Of a stretch of 64,000 nucleotides of DNA, positions 32,401 through 48,292 are shown piece by piece. The translations under genes and the position numbers were made by a program. The stretch is taken from positions 3,679,053 to 3,743,052 of the forward strand of contig NC_051093.1 in the NCBI RefSeq assembly GCF_901709675.1. The letters run 5' to 3'. The notes under the pieces were generated by a model. The model saw only the letters and a program-made list of their open reading frames with translations, did not search any database and was not told where the DNA came from. The stretch's first letter is position 1, and each line of letters starts with the position of its first letter. The DNA comes from Syngnathus acus (taxonomy: Eukaryota; Chordata; Actinopteri; Syngnathiformes; Syngnathidae).

Positions 32401-35400
32401 TTTTGATAAAATATTGGCATTATGATCTTAATCATGAAAAGTAAGTATCAAACGTGTTCTGTGTTTGTATAATCAGTGTCAGTTAGCCACATTAGCTTAC
32501 TAGCATTTGCTACCAGCTGGACGCGGCACATAAGCATACTCTTAAAGGCGTTTCAAGCAAGCAAAGAAATAAAAAGGAGCTTACTAAAATTACATACGTC
32601 ACAAGATTTTGAAGAAAAATAATTGAATAATGCTTTGGATAATTTTAAAGGCCGTGGGAATCACTGCAAGATTAAAAATTCCTAGGATATGTCGTCATGG
32701 AGTACAAAAATGTACTAAGGTTGTGATGCCCCCCTTTCCAGCGCACCAATAGGATTCCAAAGGACATTCACGTGGCGCCGGAGCGCTTCGCCGCCAACCT
32801 GATCCTACGCCTGGAAGGCGTCCTGAGAGAGAGGGAGACGGAGGAGCGACTGAGGAAATTACGACTGGTATGTCTCTTCATACCGAATTCCGCACGTGAA
32901 CGCTATTCACACAATGGGAAGCCTTGTGCGCTGTGCATTCTTTCAACTGACAACATTTCATCGGAGCTTGCCCGTGCTGTACCCGAGGCACCAGTCAAGG
33001 TGCGTTTAAAGTCTACAAAGGAGACTTCAGTGAAATTAATGAGGCCGGCTATTAAGAGGAGGCTAAAATAAAAAAAACAACTGTGCGACATGAATCGGTT
33101 GGCGAGTTCTGTGGGCGATCTGGCTTTCAGATGGCGCACCTGCGCTTGTAAGCCGGCAAAGGCGTGGCGGACGATTGATGTCGCTCGAGTGCCAGTGAAA
33201 TGGTCCTCAGAACTCAGAGCCAAGTGTTTGGTTTGCTTTGGATCAGAATGAACAGAACACCCCAATGAGCATGCATGCTGGTGATGAAATGCTGCCATCT
33301 TGTGGTGAAAATGGAGTGAACCAATCGAGGCTTATGGTGACAATACTCATTTTTCCCCACCAAAGGAAGAGGAAGGCGATGAAGGCTTCCCCGCTGGTAT
33401 TCACCCGCAGAAATACGTCGACTACTATGGCCCCTTCCTGAGAGACGCCCACGAGGAGAACCCGGAGAGTATCCTGGATGAGCACGTCCAACGGGTCATG
33501 AAAACTCCCGGCTGCCAATCGCCGCGAACGGGCCGCCACTCTCCCAAGTCCCGCTCGCCGGACGCTTTTAAAGGGGCGGCGGGGACTGCGCCCCCTTGGG
33601 GCGTTCAGGCTAAACATCCATCCAGGCATGCTCTCAAGGGAGAGTCGGGTCACCACTGCAAGCATCACGTGCACCAGGCGGAAGCACCTTGGAGTGTGGG
33701 ATCCACAAACATGGAGCATGCAGGCTACGGGTATGTTTGTTAAGCGATGCGTCATCTTGGCCACTCCTCACTAAGGATGGCGCTGTTGTGCAGGAGCAAA
33801 AGTGGCGCACAGTGCAGACGAGCATTCAAGCGTGAGGAGGAAGCAGCGGCCCCAGTGGAAGACCTGGAGAAAAAGCAGAAGATCCTGATGTGGCTCATGG
33901 AAGGACAGAAGGAGATGATCCGACACAAGAGGAGCACGTACGGGTCGGTCATACTTTTGTCCAGAACATTCCTGCAAAGTTTCTCTGTGTTTTGCTACGC
34001 TACATTTCACTTTAGCTTAGCAGAGCCACAAGAATTTAATTCAAGTCTTCATCTTCTGTTGTAGTAGCACTGCCGGATCCAAGAAGGTCCCGGGTCTTCC
34101 CAGCTGCCCTTGGGACAACGTGCAGCCGTCGCATCCTTTCATTCAGGATCCCACCATGCCGCCCAACCCGGCCCCGAGCCCCCTCATCCAACTAGAAGAG
34201 GTCCGTCGCCGCTTGGCGGAGGAGAAGATGATCAAGTCTGGAACGCTGCAGCCCAAGCAGAGGTGAGCGAAACGCATCGTTTTACAGTCTTGCCCCGCCT
34301 TGTCCAGGTTCACTGCGAGAACGTAACTCAAACCCCTTTGAGTAAAACCCCCATGCAGGTCTAACAAAGATGGCGGTTGTTGGCTCCTTCAGGTATGTGA
34401 TGGAGGTGATCCAGCGGGGTCGCACTGCACTCAGGCCTGCACAGTTCCCGCCGCTCAGCGTTGTGCCCGCCGTGTCGGACTGCGAGCTCTCCGAGCCCGA
34501 GTATGTCCGCCCGTATTCCCAATTTCCCCTCCATCACCCTCGCCATGAACATTTAATTCCAAGCCCGTTCTTCTGTTTCCCATTATGAGATGGTGCTCAG
34601 CTACAAGCATCCTTCATCTTCTATTTAGGTTTTCTTTCTCACTCCCATCTGTGTGTTTTTAATGCTTTTTTAATTTGAAATTTAATTTAATTTAAAAAGT
34701 AATTTAAATTTTAATTTATCCATCCATCCATCCATCTTCTTCTGCTTATCCGGGGTCGGGTCGCGGGGGCAGCAGCTTCAGGAGGGACTCCCAGACTTCC
34801 CTCTCCCCAGCCACTTCATCTAGCTCATTCCGGGGGATCCCAAGGCGTTCCCAGGCCAGCCGAGAGACATAGTCTCTCCAGCGCGTCCTGGGTCGTCCCC
34901 GGGATCTCCTACCGGTGGGACATGCCCGGAACACCTCCCCAGGGAGGCGTCCAGGAGGCATCCTGAAGAGATGCCCGAGCCACCTCATCTGGCTCCTCTC
35001 AACGTGGAGGAGCAGCGACTCTACTCCGAGTCTCTCCCGGATGACCGAACTTCTCACCCTATCTCTAAGGGAGAGCCCGGACATCCTGCGGAGAAAACTC
35101 ATTTCGGCCGCTTGTATCCGGGATCTCGTTCTTTCGGTCACGACCCATAGCTCGTGACCATAGGTGAGGGTAGGAGCGTAAATCGACCGGTAAATTGAGA
35201 GCTTTGCCTTTTGGCTCAGCTCTCTCTTTACCACGACGGACCGGTACAGAGTCCGCATTACTGCCGACGCTGCACCGATCTCGCGCTCCATCCTCCCCTC
35301 ACTCGTGAACAAGACCCCAAGATACTTAAACTCCTCCACTTGGGGCAGGATCTCATCCCCGATCCGGAGAGGGCATTCCACCCTTTTCCGATCGAGGACC

Positions 35401-38196
35401 ATGGACTCGGATTTGGAGGTGCTGACCCTCATCCCGACCGCTTCACACTCGGCTGCGAACCGTTCCAGTGAGAGCTGGAGATCACGGCCTGAAGAAGCCA
35501 ACAGCACCACGTCGTCTGCAAAAAGCAGAGACGCGATGCTGAGGTCCCCAAACCGGACACCCTCAACGCCTCGGCTGCGCCTAGAAATTCTGTCCATAAA
35601 AATTATGAACAGAATCGGTGACAAAGGGCAGCCTTGGCGGAGTCCAACCCTCACTGGGAACGAATCCGACTTACTGCCGGAAATGCGGACCAAACTCTGG
35701 CATCGGTGATACAGGGACCGAACCGCCCTTATCAGTTGGCTCGGTACCCCGTACTCCCGAAGCACCCCCCACAGAACCTCCCGAGGGACACGGTCGAACG
35801 CCTTCTCCAAGTCCACAAAACACATGTGGACTGGTTGGGCGAACTCCCATGCACCCTCGAGGATCCTGCTGAGGGTGAAGAGCTGGTCCACTGTTCCACG
35901 GCCAGGACGAAAGCTACACTGTTCCTCCTGAATCCGAGGTTCGACCTCCCGACGGACCCTCCTCTCCAGCACCCCTGAATAGACCTTACCAGGGAGGCTG
36001 AGGACTGTAATTCCCCTGTAATTGGAACACACCCTCCGGTCCCCCTTCTTAAAGAGGGGAACCACCACCCCAGTCTGCCAATCCAGAGGCACTGTCCCCG
36101 ATGTCCACGCGATGCTGTAGAGACGTGTCAGCCATGACAGCCCCACAACATCCAGAGCCCTTAAGAAATCCGGGCGGATCTCATCCACCCCCGTGGCCTT
36201 GCCACCGAGGAGTTTTTTAACTACCTCAGTGACTTCGACCCCAGAGATTGGAGAGTCCGCCTCAGAGTCCCCAGGTCCTGCTTCCACAATGGAAGGCGTG
36301 TCGGTGGAATTGAGGAGGTCTTCGAAGTATTCTCCCCACCGACACACGACGTCCCGAGTCGAGGTCAGCAGCACGCCATCTCCACTGTAAACAGTGTTGA
36401 CGTTGCACTGCTTCCCCCTCCTGAGACGCCGGATGGTGGACCAGAATTTCCTCGAAGCCGTCCGGAAGTCATTCTCCATGGCCTCGCCAAACTCCTCCCA
36501 CGTACGGGTTTTTGCCTCAGCAACCGCCGAAGCCGCGTTCCGCTTGGCCATCCGGTACCTGTCAGCTGCCTCGGGAGTCCCGCAGGCCAAAACGGCCCGA
36601 CAGGACTCCTTCTTCAGCTTGACGGCATCCCTTACCGCCGGTGTCCACCAGCGGGTTCGGGGATTGCCGCCACGACAGGCACCCATGACCTTACGGCCAC
36701 AGCTCCGGTCGGCCGCCTCAACAATGGAGGCGCGGAACAAGGTCAATCCCCCGGGACATGGGAAAAGCTCTGCCGGAGGTGGGAGTTGAAGCTCTTCCTG
36801 ACAGGGGATTCCGCCAGACGTTCCCAGCAGACCCTCACAGAGCTTTTGGGTCTGCCAGGTCGGACCGGCATCTTCCCCCACCATCGGAGCCAACCCACCA
36901 CCAGGTGGTGATCAGTTGACAGCTCCGCCCCTCTCTTCCCCCGAGTGTCCAAAACATGCGGCCGCAAATCCGATGACACGACTACAAAGTCGATCATCGA
37001 ACTGCGGCCTAGGGTGTCCTGGTGCCAAGTGCACACATGGACACCCTTATGTTTGAACATGGTGTTCATTATAGAAAATCCGTGTCGAGCACAGAAGTCC
37101 AACAATAGAACACCGCTCGGGTTCAGATCGGGGGGGCCGTTCCTCCCAATCACGCCCTTCCAGGTCTCACTGTCATTGCCCACGTGAGCATTGAAGTCAC
37201 CCAGTAGAACGATGGAGTCCCCAGAAGGAGCGCTCTCCAGCACTTCCTCCAGGGACTCCAAGAAGGGTGGGTACTCTGAGCTGCCGTTTGGTGCATAGAC
37301 ACAAACAACAGTCAGGACCCGTCCCCCCCACCCGAAGGCGGAGGGAGGCTACGCTCTCGTTCACCGGGGTGAACCCCAATGTGCAGGCGCCCAGCCGGGG
37401 GGCAATAAGTATACCCACACCTGCTCGACGCCTCTCACCGTGGGCAACTCCAGAGTGGAAGAGAGTCCAGCCCCTCTCGAGAGGGCTTGTACCGGAACCC
37501 AAACTGTGCGTGGAGGCAAGTCCGACTATATCTAGTCGGAACTTTTCTGCCTCGCACACCAGCTCGGGCTCCTTTCCAGCCAGAGAGGTGACATTCCATG
37601 TCCCAAGAGCCAGCTTCTGCAGCCGGGGATCAGACCGCCAAGGTCCCTGCCTTTGGCCGCCGCCCAGCTCGCACTGCACCCGACCCCTTTGGCCCCTCCC
37701 ACAGGTGGTGAGCCCATGGGAAGGAATTTTAATTTAACTTAAAATTTAATTTAATTTAATTTAAAATTTAAATCAAATTGCACATGTCATGTGTATCTGC
37801 AGGCATAAAGCGACAAAAAAGCAAGTTTCCAACAGCATGACGGTGGCGTACTACTTCTGCGGGGAGCCCATACCGTACAGGACGTCCGTCAAGGGCCGGC
37901 TGGTGACACTCGGCCAGTTTAAAGAGCTGCTGACCAAGAAAGGAAACTACAGGTCAGACTTTACTCAGCTGCATAAGGGTGGCAATGGAAGGAGACGATT
38001 GTAACAAGAATGTTGTGTGGCGAACGTTTCCTCATCATGTGACTGATTGAAAAACCTGGTTGTTGGCAGGTATTATTTCAAGAAGGTGAGCGACGAGTTT
38101 GACTGCGGGGTGGTGTTCGAGGAGGTGCGCGAGGACGACGCCACGCTCCCTATCTTTGAGGAGAAGATTATTGGCAAAGTTGAAAAGATCGACTAA
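29418..38196 (+). CDS. axin1: Axin-1, Wnt destruction-complex scaffold
   Basis: Cytoplasmic scaffold that gathers APC, GSK3, CK1 and beta-catenin for beta-catenin degradation. Coding exons: 29418-30235, 31655-31795, 31881-31977, 32742-32867, 33366-33730, 33794-33943, 34065-34262, 34393-34500, 37803-37952, 38070-38196; sum 2,280 nt, 759 residues, all phases consistent. Tankyrase-binding RPPVPGEEG at about residues 23-31; RGS domain at about 80-203 ([14 protein letters not shown]); GSK3-binding helix [16 protein letters not shown] in exon 32742; beta-catenin helix [16 protein letters not shown] at about 422-437; C-terminal DIX domain at about 678-759. The [15 protein letters not shown] form indicates axin1 rather than axin2. 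It is shorter than mammalian axin1 (about 860), mostly between the beta-catenin site and DIX. The ATG at 29,418 follows an acceptor at about 29,325 and aligns with the usual N-terminus. The donor after 33,943 (GTCGGT) is weak; the next acceptor could be 34,065 or 34,068. Confidence 0.93.
34719..37724 (-). mobile_element. Rex3/RTE-like LINE in an axin1 intron, antisense, with 12-bp target duplication
   Basis: From the right, the minus strand encodes an endonuclease ([29 protein letters not shown]) and a reverse transcriptase open for about 700 codons (34,746-36,893): [54 protein letters not shown] (catalytic FADD). Two frame changes interrupt the endonuclease part, so it is not autonomous. The 3' end is a GATG microrepeat (34,719-34,735), the tail reported for Rex3. 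The 12-mer AATTTTAATTTA flanks it on both sides (34,707-34,718 and 37,725-37,736). It lies between axin1 exons 34393 and 37803, just before the DIX exons. Confidence 0.85.
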
Positions 38197-40170
38197 GGTG
38201 CGAAGGTGAACAGGAAGTGAGTGGAAAGCGAAACAAGGAAGTGCTTAATGGATGCTCACGATGTAGCTTTGTAAAGTTTACTTACGGAAAAGCGCTGCAG
38301 ATTTTTTTTTTTTACAGTGTTATAATCACTCGATCTTTCTAAAGTAACCACACTCTTTGTGATTCTTTTTATATGTATTGATACCAGGCGTGTACAGTTT
38401 GTGGTAACAAATAACATTTTATATCTATTTAACTATTTAAAATTTGCTATCCTATCCAAGACCCCCCCTCCCCGATGGAGACGATCACAATCCTTTTTAA
38501 AAGGATTATATTTATGACTTGTTATTTTTGAATGCCACTTAAAGAGTAATTTATTATTTTGGGACATTTTAGTCAGGCAGCACTTTGGGCACCTCGGTTT
38601 TAATTGCGTGTTTTAAGGCGGCTTCTTCTAGCAAGGCCACCATCGGGATACCTTATTACCCCAAATTGATAAACCACCATGACAATGTAAAATTATTTTT
38701 GTTATTATTATTATTGGGCCACTGCATTCATTTCAGCCAAGTGTTAGTAAAATGGCCTCTAACACTGAGGGTGCTGTCAAAACAAATCCTAATTGTACAT
38801 TTGAACATCTATGCAAGCTTTCAAGTTATTGTGGTGGATTATTATTATTATTATTAAGAAAAAAAAATAAGAAAAAATGTTCGAGGTTCTGTTCATCTTT
38901 ACGTACCACAGCATTTTCTCTTTTTGGTGAAAAATCTGATTCCAGCATCAAAGTCAGTGCCTCTCATTTTGGTGCCTGGAAGGATTGTCGCCTTTAAATG
39001 TAAATGAAAGCAGATTAAGTAAGAGCTGTTACTATTTTGGCCCCTTTGAGCAGGTGTGACACCTGGTTGATGTTTACCGGTAAACAGATGCTACGCTAAA
39101 GAATGTACATGCTAAAAACAGCTTGTCCACCATTACCATGAAGACCTTGTAAGGAAGAGTTGAGGGGTTGCCATGGCAGTACCTGAATTGCAGTTTTCCA
39201 TATGACAAGCCTGTGTTGCCTCACTAATGTTTTCAAGGTAATATAACAGCCTCGGTGTTATCAGGGAAGCGCTTATTTTGCTGACTTGACATTTGTTTAC
39301 ATGAGATGCTAGGCTAATGAATGTACATGCTAAAAACATGCAGAATTGTGTCACTTGAATTTAGTGTTGTGGAAGCACACAAAACTAGTGGAAGGAGTCC
39401 TGGATGAAACGCCACATTAGACACTAAAGCAGGCGTTGCCATGGCAACAACCGACAACCCCCCCCCTTCGCTCTATGACAAGCCAACACAACGTTTAGCA
39501 TTGGTATGGTATTTGGAGCTATTGTTTTAAAGCGAATTTACATATCAGCTTTGATTATGGGGGAGAAAAAAATATTGTATTCAGCAATGGATATTATGAA
39601 AGCATTTAGAAGAAACAACTACCGTGTTGCTCTCAAGAGAAGTGTACAAATGTCACAAAAGTCTAAAAAAAACACTCGGAAAATGTTGAAGGCCACAATG
39701 GGGCGTCACTCGCTTCCCGACATGAAGGTTAAGCTGCCGCTAATGTTGAACAAAAGTCTTTGAGGTCCTATTATGCGTGTCGCTGCTGGGTAGAAACAGC
39801 CAGTTGACGGAATGTTCTGAAATCTTGTGCTTTAGATGCAGTATAAAACTAATACAGTGTATTTGTCATATTTGAAGGAAATTATTTAATTTATGGAACT
39901 CATTTTTTCATGTTGTAGTCTTATGAGATAAGCAGTTTTAGTTTCAAGCCCCCAAATGTCATTCAAATGTATAAAGCAACCATCAGAGTGCCTTTAATAT
40001 TATTATCATTGTCATCATTGTTCCCATTGTTGCTTGTTTGTATGTAAATATGCGCGGCATGAAGTGTCATCAACCAGCAGCCCAGTCAGCACATTCATAA
40101 CCTCCCAAGAGAGAAAAAAGAAAACACTTGAAAAAAGGTACCTGGACAATAAAAACATGCAATAAACCAA
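38197..40170 (+). other. axin1 3' UTR and flank
   Basis: No further coding. AATAAA signals at 40,148 and 40,161 are the first clear pair downstream and may mark the 3' end. It contains a diverged direct repeat (about 39,060-39,110 and 39,288-39,340) and a palindromic X-box (see separate entry). Confidence 0.4.
39434..39447. promoter_or_regulatory. Perfect palindromic X-box (RFX-type) motif
   Basis: GTTGCCATGGCAAC is a complete two-half-site RFX motif. A weaker form, GGTTGCCATGGCAGT, lies at about 39,167. Location is downstream of axin1; the target gene is unknown. Confidence 0.4.
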
Positions 40171-41768
40171 CACTGGACTACGTGGTGTAATTATTTCAAA
40201 GTATTAGCTAGCTAGCATTAGTGTGTTTTGCTTTTTCGTGACGCCGCTACTCAAGGGTGGAGCTCATAAATAGCAAGAAATCGGCAAGTAAATGAAACAG
40301 GACAATAGATGCCACAAGATGGTGACAAAGTACTACTTTTTTGACAAAATATAGCTAAACCTCTACAGAAATTCTGTGAGATAAGCACTAAATTAGTAAA
40401 TAACTTGCTAGCACATCCACGCGTTACAGAAGCGCAACTCACAAACGCACCCGCCCACATAATAGCACGGACATAACATTGCTATTAAGCAATCACTTTT
40501 AATGGACTGCCTGGTCGCGGTGGCAAATAACAGCCGCAAATGACACATTTAGCCACCCTTAAAAAACGTCCAAAGGAAAATGGCCGTGCGGTTGCCAGTA
40601 GCAACGGCGCCGCGCACTCCAACTTGTCAGAGTTGTCAGCTAGATTTTTTTCATAGATTCTAAGTTTCCATTTGGCATCTTTTCACTTTGGAAATTCAGC
40701 AGAAACTCTGATTCAATTTGTCTTTTTACGTCATCTTATAAGTACATATAAACACGCTCCGCAAACATTCGTCCTTTGAGAGGAAAATTGGTTGCAAATA
40801 CACAAACAAAATCACATTGTTGAGGTAGGCCAAAGAACACATAATCACACTGACATGTCGACTGTATCATAACGAGAGAGAGTGGCAAAGAGATGTTTTC
40901 CGCAGAAAAAGATGCAAAATATACACAATGTGAACAAGAGAAACACACCCAGTTAAATATATCAAATAACACCAAAGAGAAACATGCTCATTAAGGGAAG
41001 CAATAGTGAGCAGAACTTTTTGGGATAATAATACTGCTATCACCTGATTCTTCAAATTCGTACATCAAATTTATGTTACATCATGATAATTAGATCAATA
41101 TTTTAACGTGCATGCGGAACACAAAGCACACAGTTCAACAATGACGCAAAACGTACCACACGAAATGTTGACAAAAATGAAGTGCTGTCTCATATTTTGT
41201 TCAAAATATAAAAATAAACACCTGCGCATTTTTCAACAAAGCTAAACAAGTCAGTTTGCAACTCATATTTTTTGCCAACAAAATCCTGCTAATTGTCGGT
41301 GGTATAAAGTGCGGAGGATGGTTAAGGCAAAAAAGGTGAAAGCACTTTTGAGTCGAACGTTCACGACGTCATTTCAAGCCAGTTTTACTCCTGGTATTTT
41401 ACATTCACAGATATTTTGAAAGACCTAGACGGACTTTTTAACAGGTATCTGAGCTGAATTGTTAGCAGTTTTCGCTACATTTAGAAGGAGAGGACCAGAT
41501 ACTTTGAAATGCGGCTAACACGGGCCTGACTCGTATCAGTACTTGCCAGTCTCTACTTTTGGGAGAGGTTCCAAATAGGAGATGGATGGGAAGCTGTGAG
41601 TTGTTCTTTGCGCATGTGTCCTGCAATCTGCTGGTCCAGCTCTCTTGCCAAAAGTCAGCTCCAGCTCAGCTAACGAGGACGAGAGCACTACAAAACAGAC
41701 ACATGAGTGCACCATCCGGACCGCACGGCTCCAAATGGATGCAAAGGTTGCGGTTCTCACCAGTATTT
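40171..41768. other. Spacer between convergent axin1 and galr2
   Basis: No gene or repeat recognised. It should include the 3' UTR of galr2 on the minus strand. Confidence 0.4.
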
Positions 41769-44034
<2,266 letters not shown>

Positions 44035-46104
44035 TTTGGGAGTCTATGGCGTAAAATCGGAAATGGGGCTTCAGATGATACAGAAGACGATTAAATGTTA
44101 AGAGGCGCAACCGCCACAAAAAAACAACGCCAAGGTCTTCCTCACAAATTCCTAATTTCTTTTCGCGCCACTCGAACAGTAGCCCTGGATCTGTCAAGGG
44201 CTCTTAAACAGCCGCTTCGAGTATCTGAGCTTTGCGCCAGGAGGTTCCCACGGGGCGGTACTGCGGCTGCACGAGTTGGCCCGCTTGCGAGCGTTCAATT
44301 ATGTTTAATAACAGACTGTATTCCACCGGCAATTGTGCTCGTGACGACAGTTTCAGGAAGCGGGAGCCATAAGACGTTTCTACCTGTTAGCAATTCCTAG
44401 AATCAATGAAAATTCAGTAAGCTCCCTTCCATTGTGGATTCCAGCTTGGAGTACTCACGATTTTTTTCTTTTTTGGTACGGATTGTAACTACATTTATTT
44501 TGCCGGTAATTCCACTGTTGGCCACTAGATGGGGGCACACTATTTTGTTCGACATTGTAAATTTGAAAGATTAAAAACAAAACTCACTTCACCTCAGTTT
44601 AGTTATTGCTGAAGATTACAGAATTAGCAAATTTCTTCAATCCTGCTTTTTAAACCAACAAACGTGACAGCTGTAGATTTTTTGATTTATTTTTTCCATG
44701 CATGATTATTGATGAGATGAGATCTCACATTTCATCTTATCACCGTCTCATTTTGATACCGAGGGAAAATAATAACAGGAGCACCGAGTCCATCTGGCGA
44801 GCGAGTAAAGTGAATTCACATTCCAGTCCTGCTTTGATTAAACCGCACGCACGTGCGGCTTTCAGATGGAAATCGTTCACACAGCAGCATTAAACTTTCA
44901 TTTAGCTCTGCGGCACTGCGGGGAATAAAATGAAGACAACAAACAACGCACAAAAGAAATGGAAAGCACTTGATATCGTGAGTCTGGTCTATTTTTTGGA
45001 TACGGTAACACTTTAGCCATGCAGAGTAGATTGAGAAAAAAAAACACTGTGCATTTATATTTCAATTTCCTGCACATGCACAGGTAGGGGGTGGGTTCAA
45101 ATGGAAATGGTCTGAATTGACATTCATCGGTATTAATGACACCTACTGGACTTACTTTGAAGAGGGAATGCTCGGGGAGGGAAAAAGCAAAGGCATGCAG
45201 GGAGGAAGGGATGGGGAATAAAGATGCAGATATGTGACAGCATCTCATTTGAAGGAAAGAACAAAGGATGCAAAAGCATCCGCAGGACAAAACTTTACAC
45301 TTCTGGCCAAAATGCAACATCGCTGTCCGCATGCAACCTACCTGGATGATGAAGACGCTGCAGTCCCGAATCCCTCCGCTGCCTCTCGCTATCTGATTCT
45401 TGTTGCTATCCGCTACCCCACCTCACACCCACTCACTCACTCACTTCACAACCCACCCCCACCCATATCGGCAAGGCTCCACTCACGCTTCCCTGCAGGA
45501 AGACGAGGGGATGAGGGATGCTGCGGTGGCACATCTTCCCGGGTCTCGGAAAAATGATGATGATGATGTTTGAAGTGTTGCAGCGCACCTTGCTTGAGGC
45601 GCTCACTGTCTGAGATGACAGCGCGCGGTCCGGTTCAGTCGGGGTGGGGTGGGGGGAGAAATCTGTAACACAGGAAACAAACAGTGTTGTGAATTTAATT
45701 ACAGCAGTAGTGACGGATCTGCCTTTAGGTTAGTCATTGAAACAGCGACACTGCGGAAACAATAAACGGGAGCCTTGAATAAACAAAAGACGAGGGGGAT
45801 GCAGATTATGTTACTCCATTGGAATGTATGAATGTGAAAATAATTTCGAGTTAACTCTTTTGTTATTCAATATTGCCCAACAAAATGAAAGGAAATGCAA
45901 TCTGTTACCTCACCAAAAAAAAACACTAAAATCATGTAAATGAAGCCAGTCAAATCGGGCTCGTGACAGTAATATTGCGCACTTTTTGCTGAGGATAAAG
46001 AATATATGCCTGAGTATTGTTTAATCATCTCTCTACATCTCCGTCATTTGTGTTCAAATATTTGTCGCTTGGTTTTAACATTGCTTCTCAACAGTACATG
46101 CTAA
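44035..46104. other. galr2 upstream region
   Basis: Should contain the galr2 promoter and any 5' UTR exon (minus strand), but no TATA box or clear exon stands out. A repeated ACTCACTC/ACCC-rich stretch lies at 45,410-45,470. No coding homology. Confidence 0.35.
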
Positions 46105-46303
46105 ACCTTATTTATTATATTATTTGTTTATTTATTATTTATTCATCACTCTTATTTATTCATTGTTTGTGCCTTCTTGTTTTTACTTTTTGTGTTGTTT
46201 ACTTGTACGTATATTGTGTGCTATGTCTTGTCACCGTGGGATAGTGGGAACGTAATTTCGATCTCTTTGTGAAGAAATTGACAATAAAGCAGACTTTGAC
46301 AAT
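46105..46303 (+). mobile_element. 3' end of a CR1/L2-type LINE (copy 2)
   Basis: Same tail as 1,485-1,722: TTTATTCATCACTCTTATTT, CACCGTGGGATAGTGGGAACG, GAAATTGACAATAAAGCAGA. It lacks the GTGTCTTGGCCTGT stretch and the ACTTTG microrepeat of copy 1, so it is a separate insertion of the same family. Confidence 0.6.
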
Positions 46304-48286
46304 TATGGTGTTTCCCATTCTGTGTTAGCATTAAGCTAGTAGACTTTAAAAGTACATCCAAATGAGAGTACTTGGATATCTGGCTACTCTGCTCAGGGGT
46401 CTCAACCTCATTTTCACCTCGCTATTGACTTTGCAAGTGAGTCATCTGAGCTCCCGGGCAGTCGACGTGCACTCTCCAGTGAGCTCCAGTATGAGCATAA
46501 AGACTTATGGCCGCAGTCCATGGCAACCAACCTGATTGCGACCCTCTAATTGGTGCTGGAGCAGATTTTTATCACCGTGTCAACGCGCGTAGTAAATGAG
46601 CGGCTGAGTGGACTCGCAGAGGTTGATGCTGTTAACTTGTGACCTGTCAAGAGGCGCAACATTCACGACTTGTCAGACGTCATCCATCAGCAGCCGGGCG
46701 GGCCTTTGGCTGAGGATGAATGACGGGTGTGTCTTGGGGACGATTAAAGGGCATTTGCATTTTTCAATGGAAACCAGAAGGTAACCCAAATTCAAATTGC
46801 ACACAAAGCGTTTGTCCGCCAGGCGTGCCATTGTGTAAGATGGAATGGTGAGGGGGGGGGGAGCAAGCCATATTAGATTCAGGAATACCTCCCGGAGTTG
46901 TTTTTATGAGGGTCTCCATGGTAACCGGCCATGGATTGCTAGGAAAAAGGAAACACTAAAACAAAAATGGATTGATTGCCGACGATGGCCTGATGCTGTT
47001 CAAGACATTCAGGAGCCAAGCAAAAAGAGGGAAAAAATAATAACGCTCTTACCTGCGGCCTCAGTGGAAGTTGTGCTAGCGCGGCGAGTTCCGCTCCCCT
47101 CGGAGCTAAAAGTCAAACACTAAGGAAATCAATTTGGATTCATGAAGAGGGGGGGGGGGCTCACAATGAGATTTGTGCTTCCAATTCCAGTTTGGCTGTG
47201 TGAAGTGTCGCTCGCGTGCAAGCAGTCCAATAGCCGGCGTGACCAAACAAGGCACAGCATCGTTAGCCTGAAGGCTCACCTAATCATTTCCAGTCAATTT
47301 ATTGGCCAAAAGCAGTTTTCCCCATTAGTCCAAGAACACGCTTCATATTGACTCATTTGCTGTACTGTACAAATCAATTGCACATTCATGCGCCGGGTTT
47401 ATGTTCCGCCTAAGAATATCTCCCAACGGACGCCACCACCGCGTATTAATCAGCGCCTCGGAGGAAATTAGGGAAGCATTTCAGGTAAAAGCTGAAAAGC
47501 GACATTAGCTGGACTAGCTGGGCCATTAGTTTCACAACCTGAATTGAGCCATTTATTTATTTAATTTATTTGGAAAATAAATCTCACATCCACCCCCCGC
47601 CCCCCCATTCAATAACTTGAAAAGGCAAGAATGAACCTTTTGCAAAGGACATGATTTACTTCTGACGCACTAGTGAGACATTTCGGGCCACTGACTAGAG
47701 AAAAGAATTCCGCAGTGACGATACTAAAATTTGCAATATGTCTGATTTGATTCCATTGTTAATGCGGTTTTCACAAGGAGATTACTTTTTTTTTTTTCAT
47801 CTCATACAGAGTAAGGCTGACCACAGCAAAGTCCAATGCCAGAATTTCACAGTGCAATCCAGATTTTAGAGTATCATTACCACAATGATGGCTGTGAGTC
47901 ATCCATGCATTTCTGAAGAGTTCAGTCGGATCATACATCCCTGGACAATGGAACGTGACTGTAGGCAGGTGCAGTTTTAGCTTCAAGTGTGCATTCAAAA
48001 TGCATCACATGGAACGTGACAAGAGTCCACCAAGTGGTCAGGAATTTTGCACACAAAAGAAATTCACACAAAAATTAACGTTATAATTGACTCATTTAGG
48101 TTCCACACGATTCTAAATTGAGTTGAGCTTACTACTTTTTTGTGTTCAACCAAATACAGTCGTGTAGACGTGTATCTGAAGGTCGGCTTTACTAAATGAA
48201 TCTATACTGCCATCTGCTGTACATGCGTGGGATAGCCACTACACTGAGCAGGGGGGAAAACCAGAATGGATAAGTGTTTGAAATAA
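46304..48286. other. Intergenic between galr2 and zfand2
   Basis: No gene recognised. Poly-G runs at 46,852 and 47,150. A near-X-box CTCCATGGTAAC occurs at about 46,914. Confidence 0.4.
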
Positions 48287-48292
48287 TTTAAT
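48287..48292 (-). terminator. Candidate polyadenylation signal (ATTAAA) of zfand2
   Basis: ATTAAA on the minus strand about 275 bases after the stop codon; no AATAAA was seen nearer on that strand. Confidence 0.35.

Noticed and set aside
34915-37737. Several plus-strand frames of 80-156 codons
   Set aside because: Antisense shadows of the Rex3-like reverse transcriptase and endonuclease.
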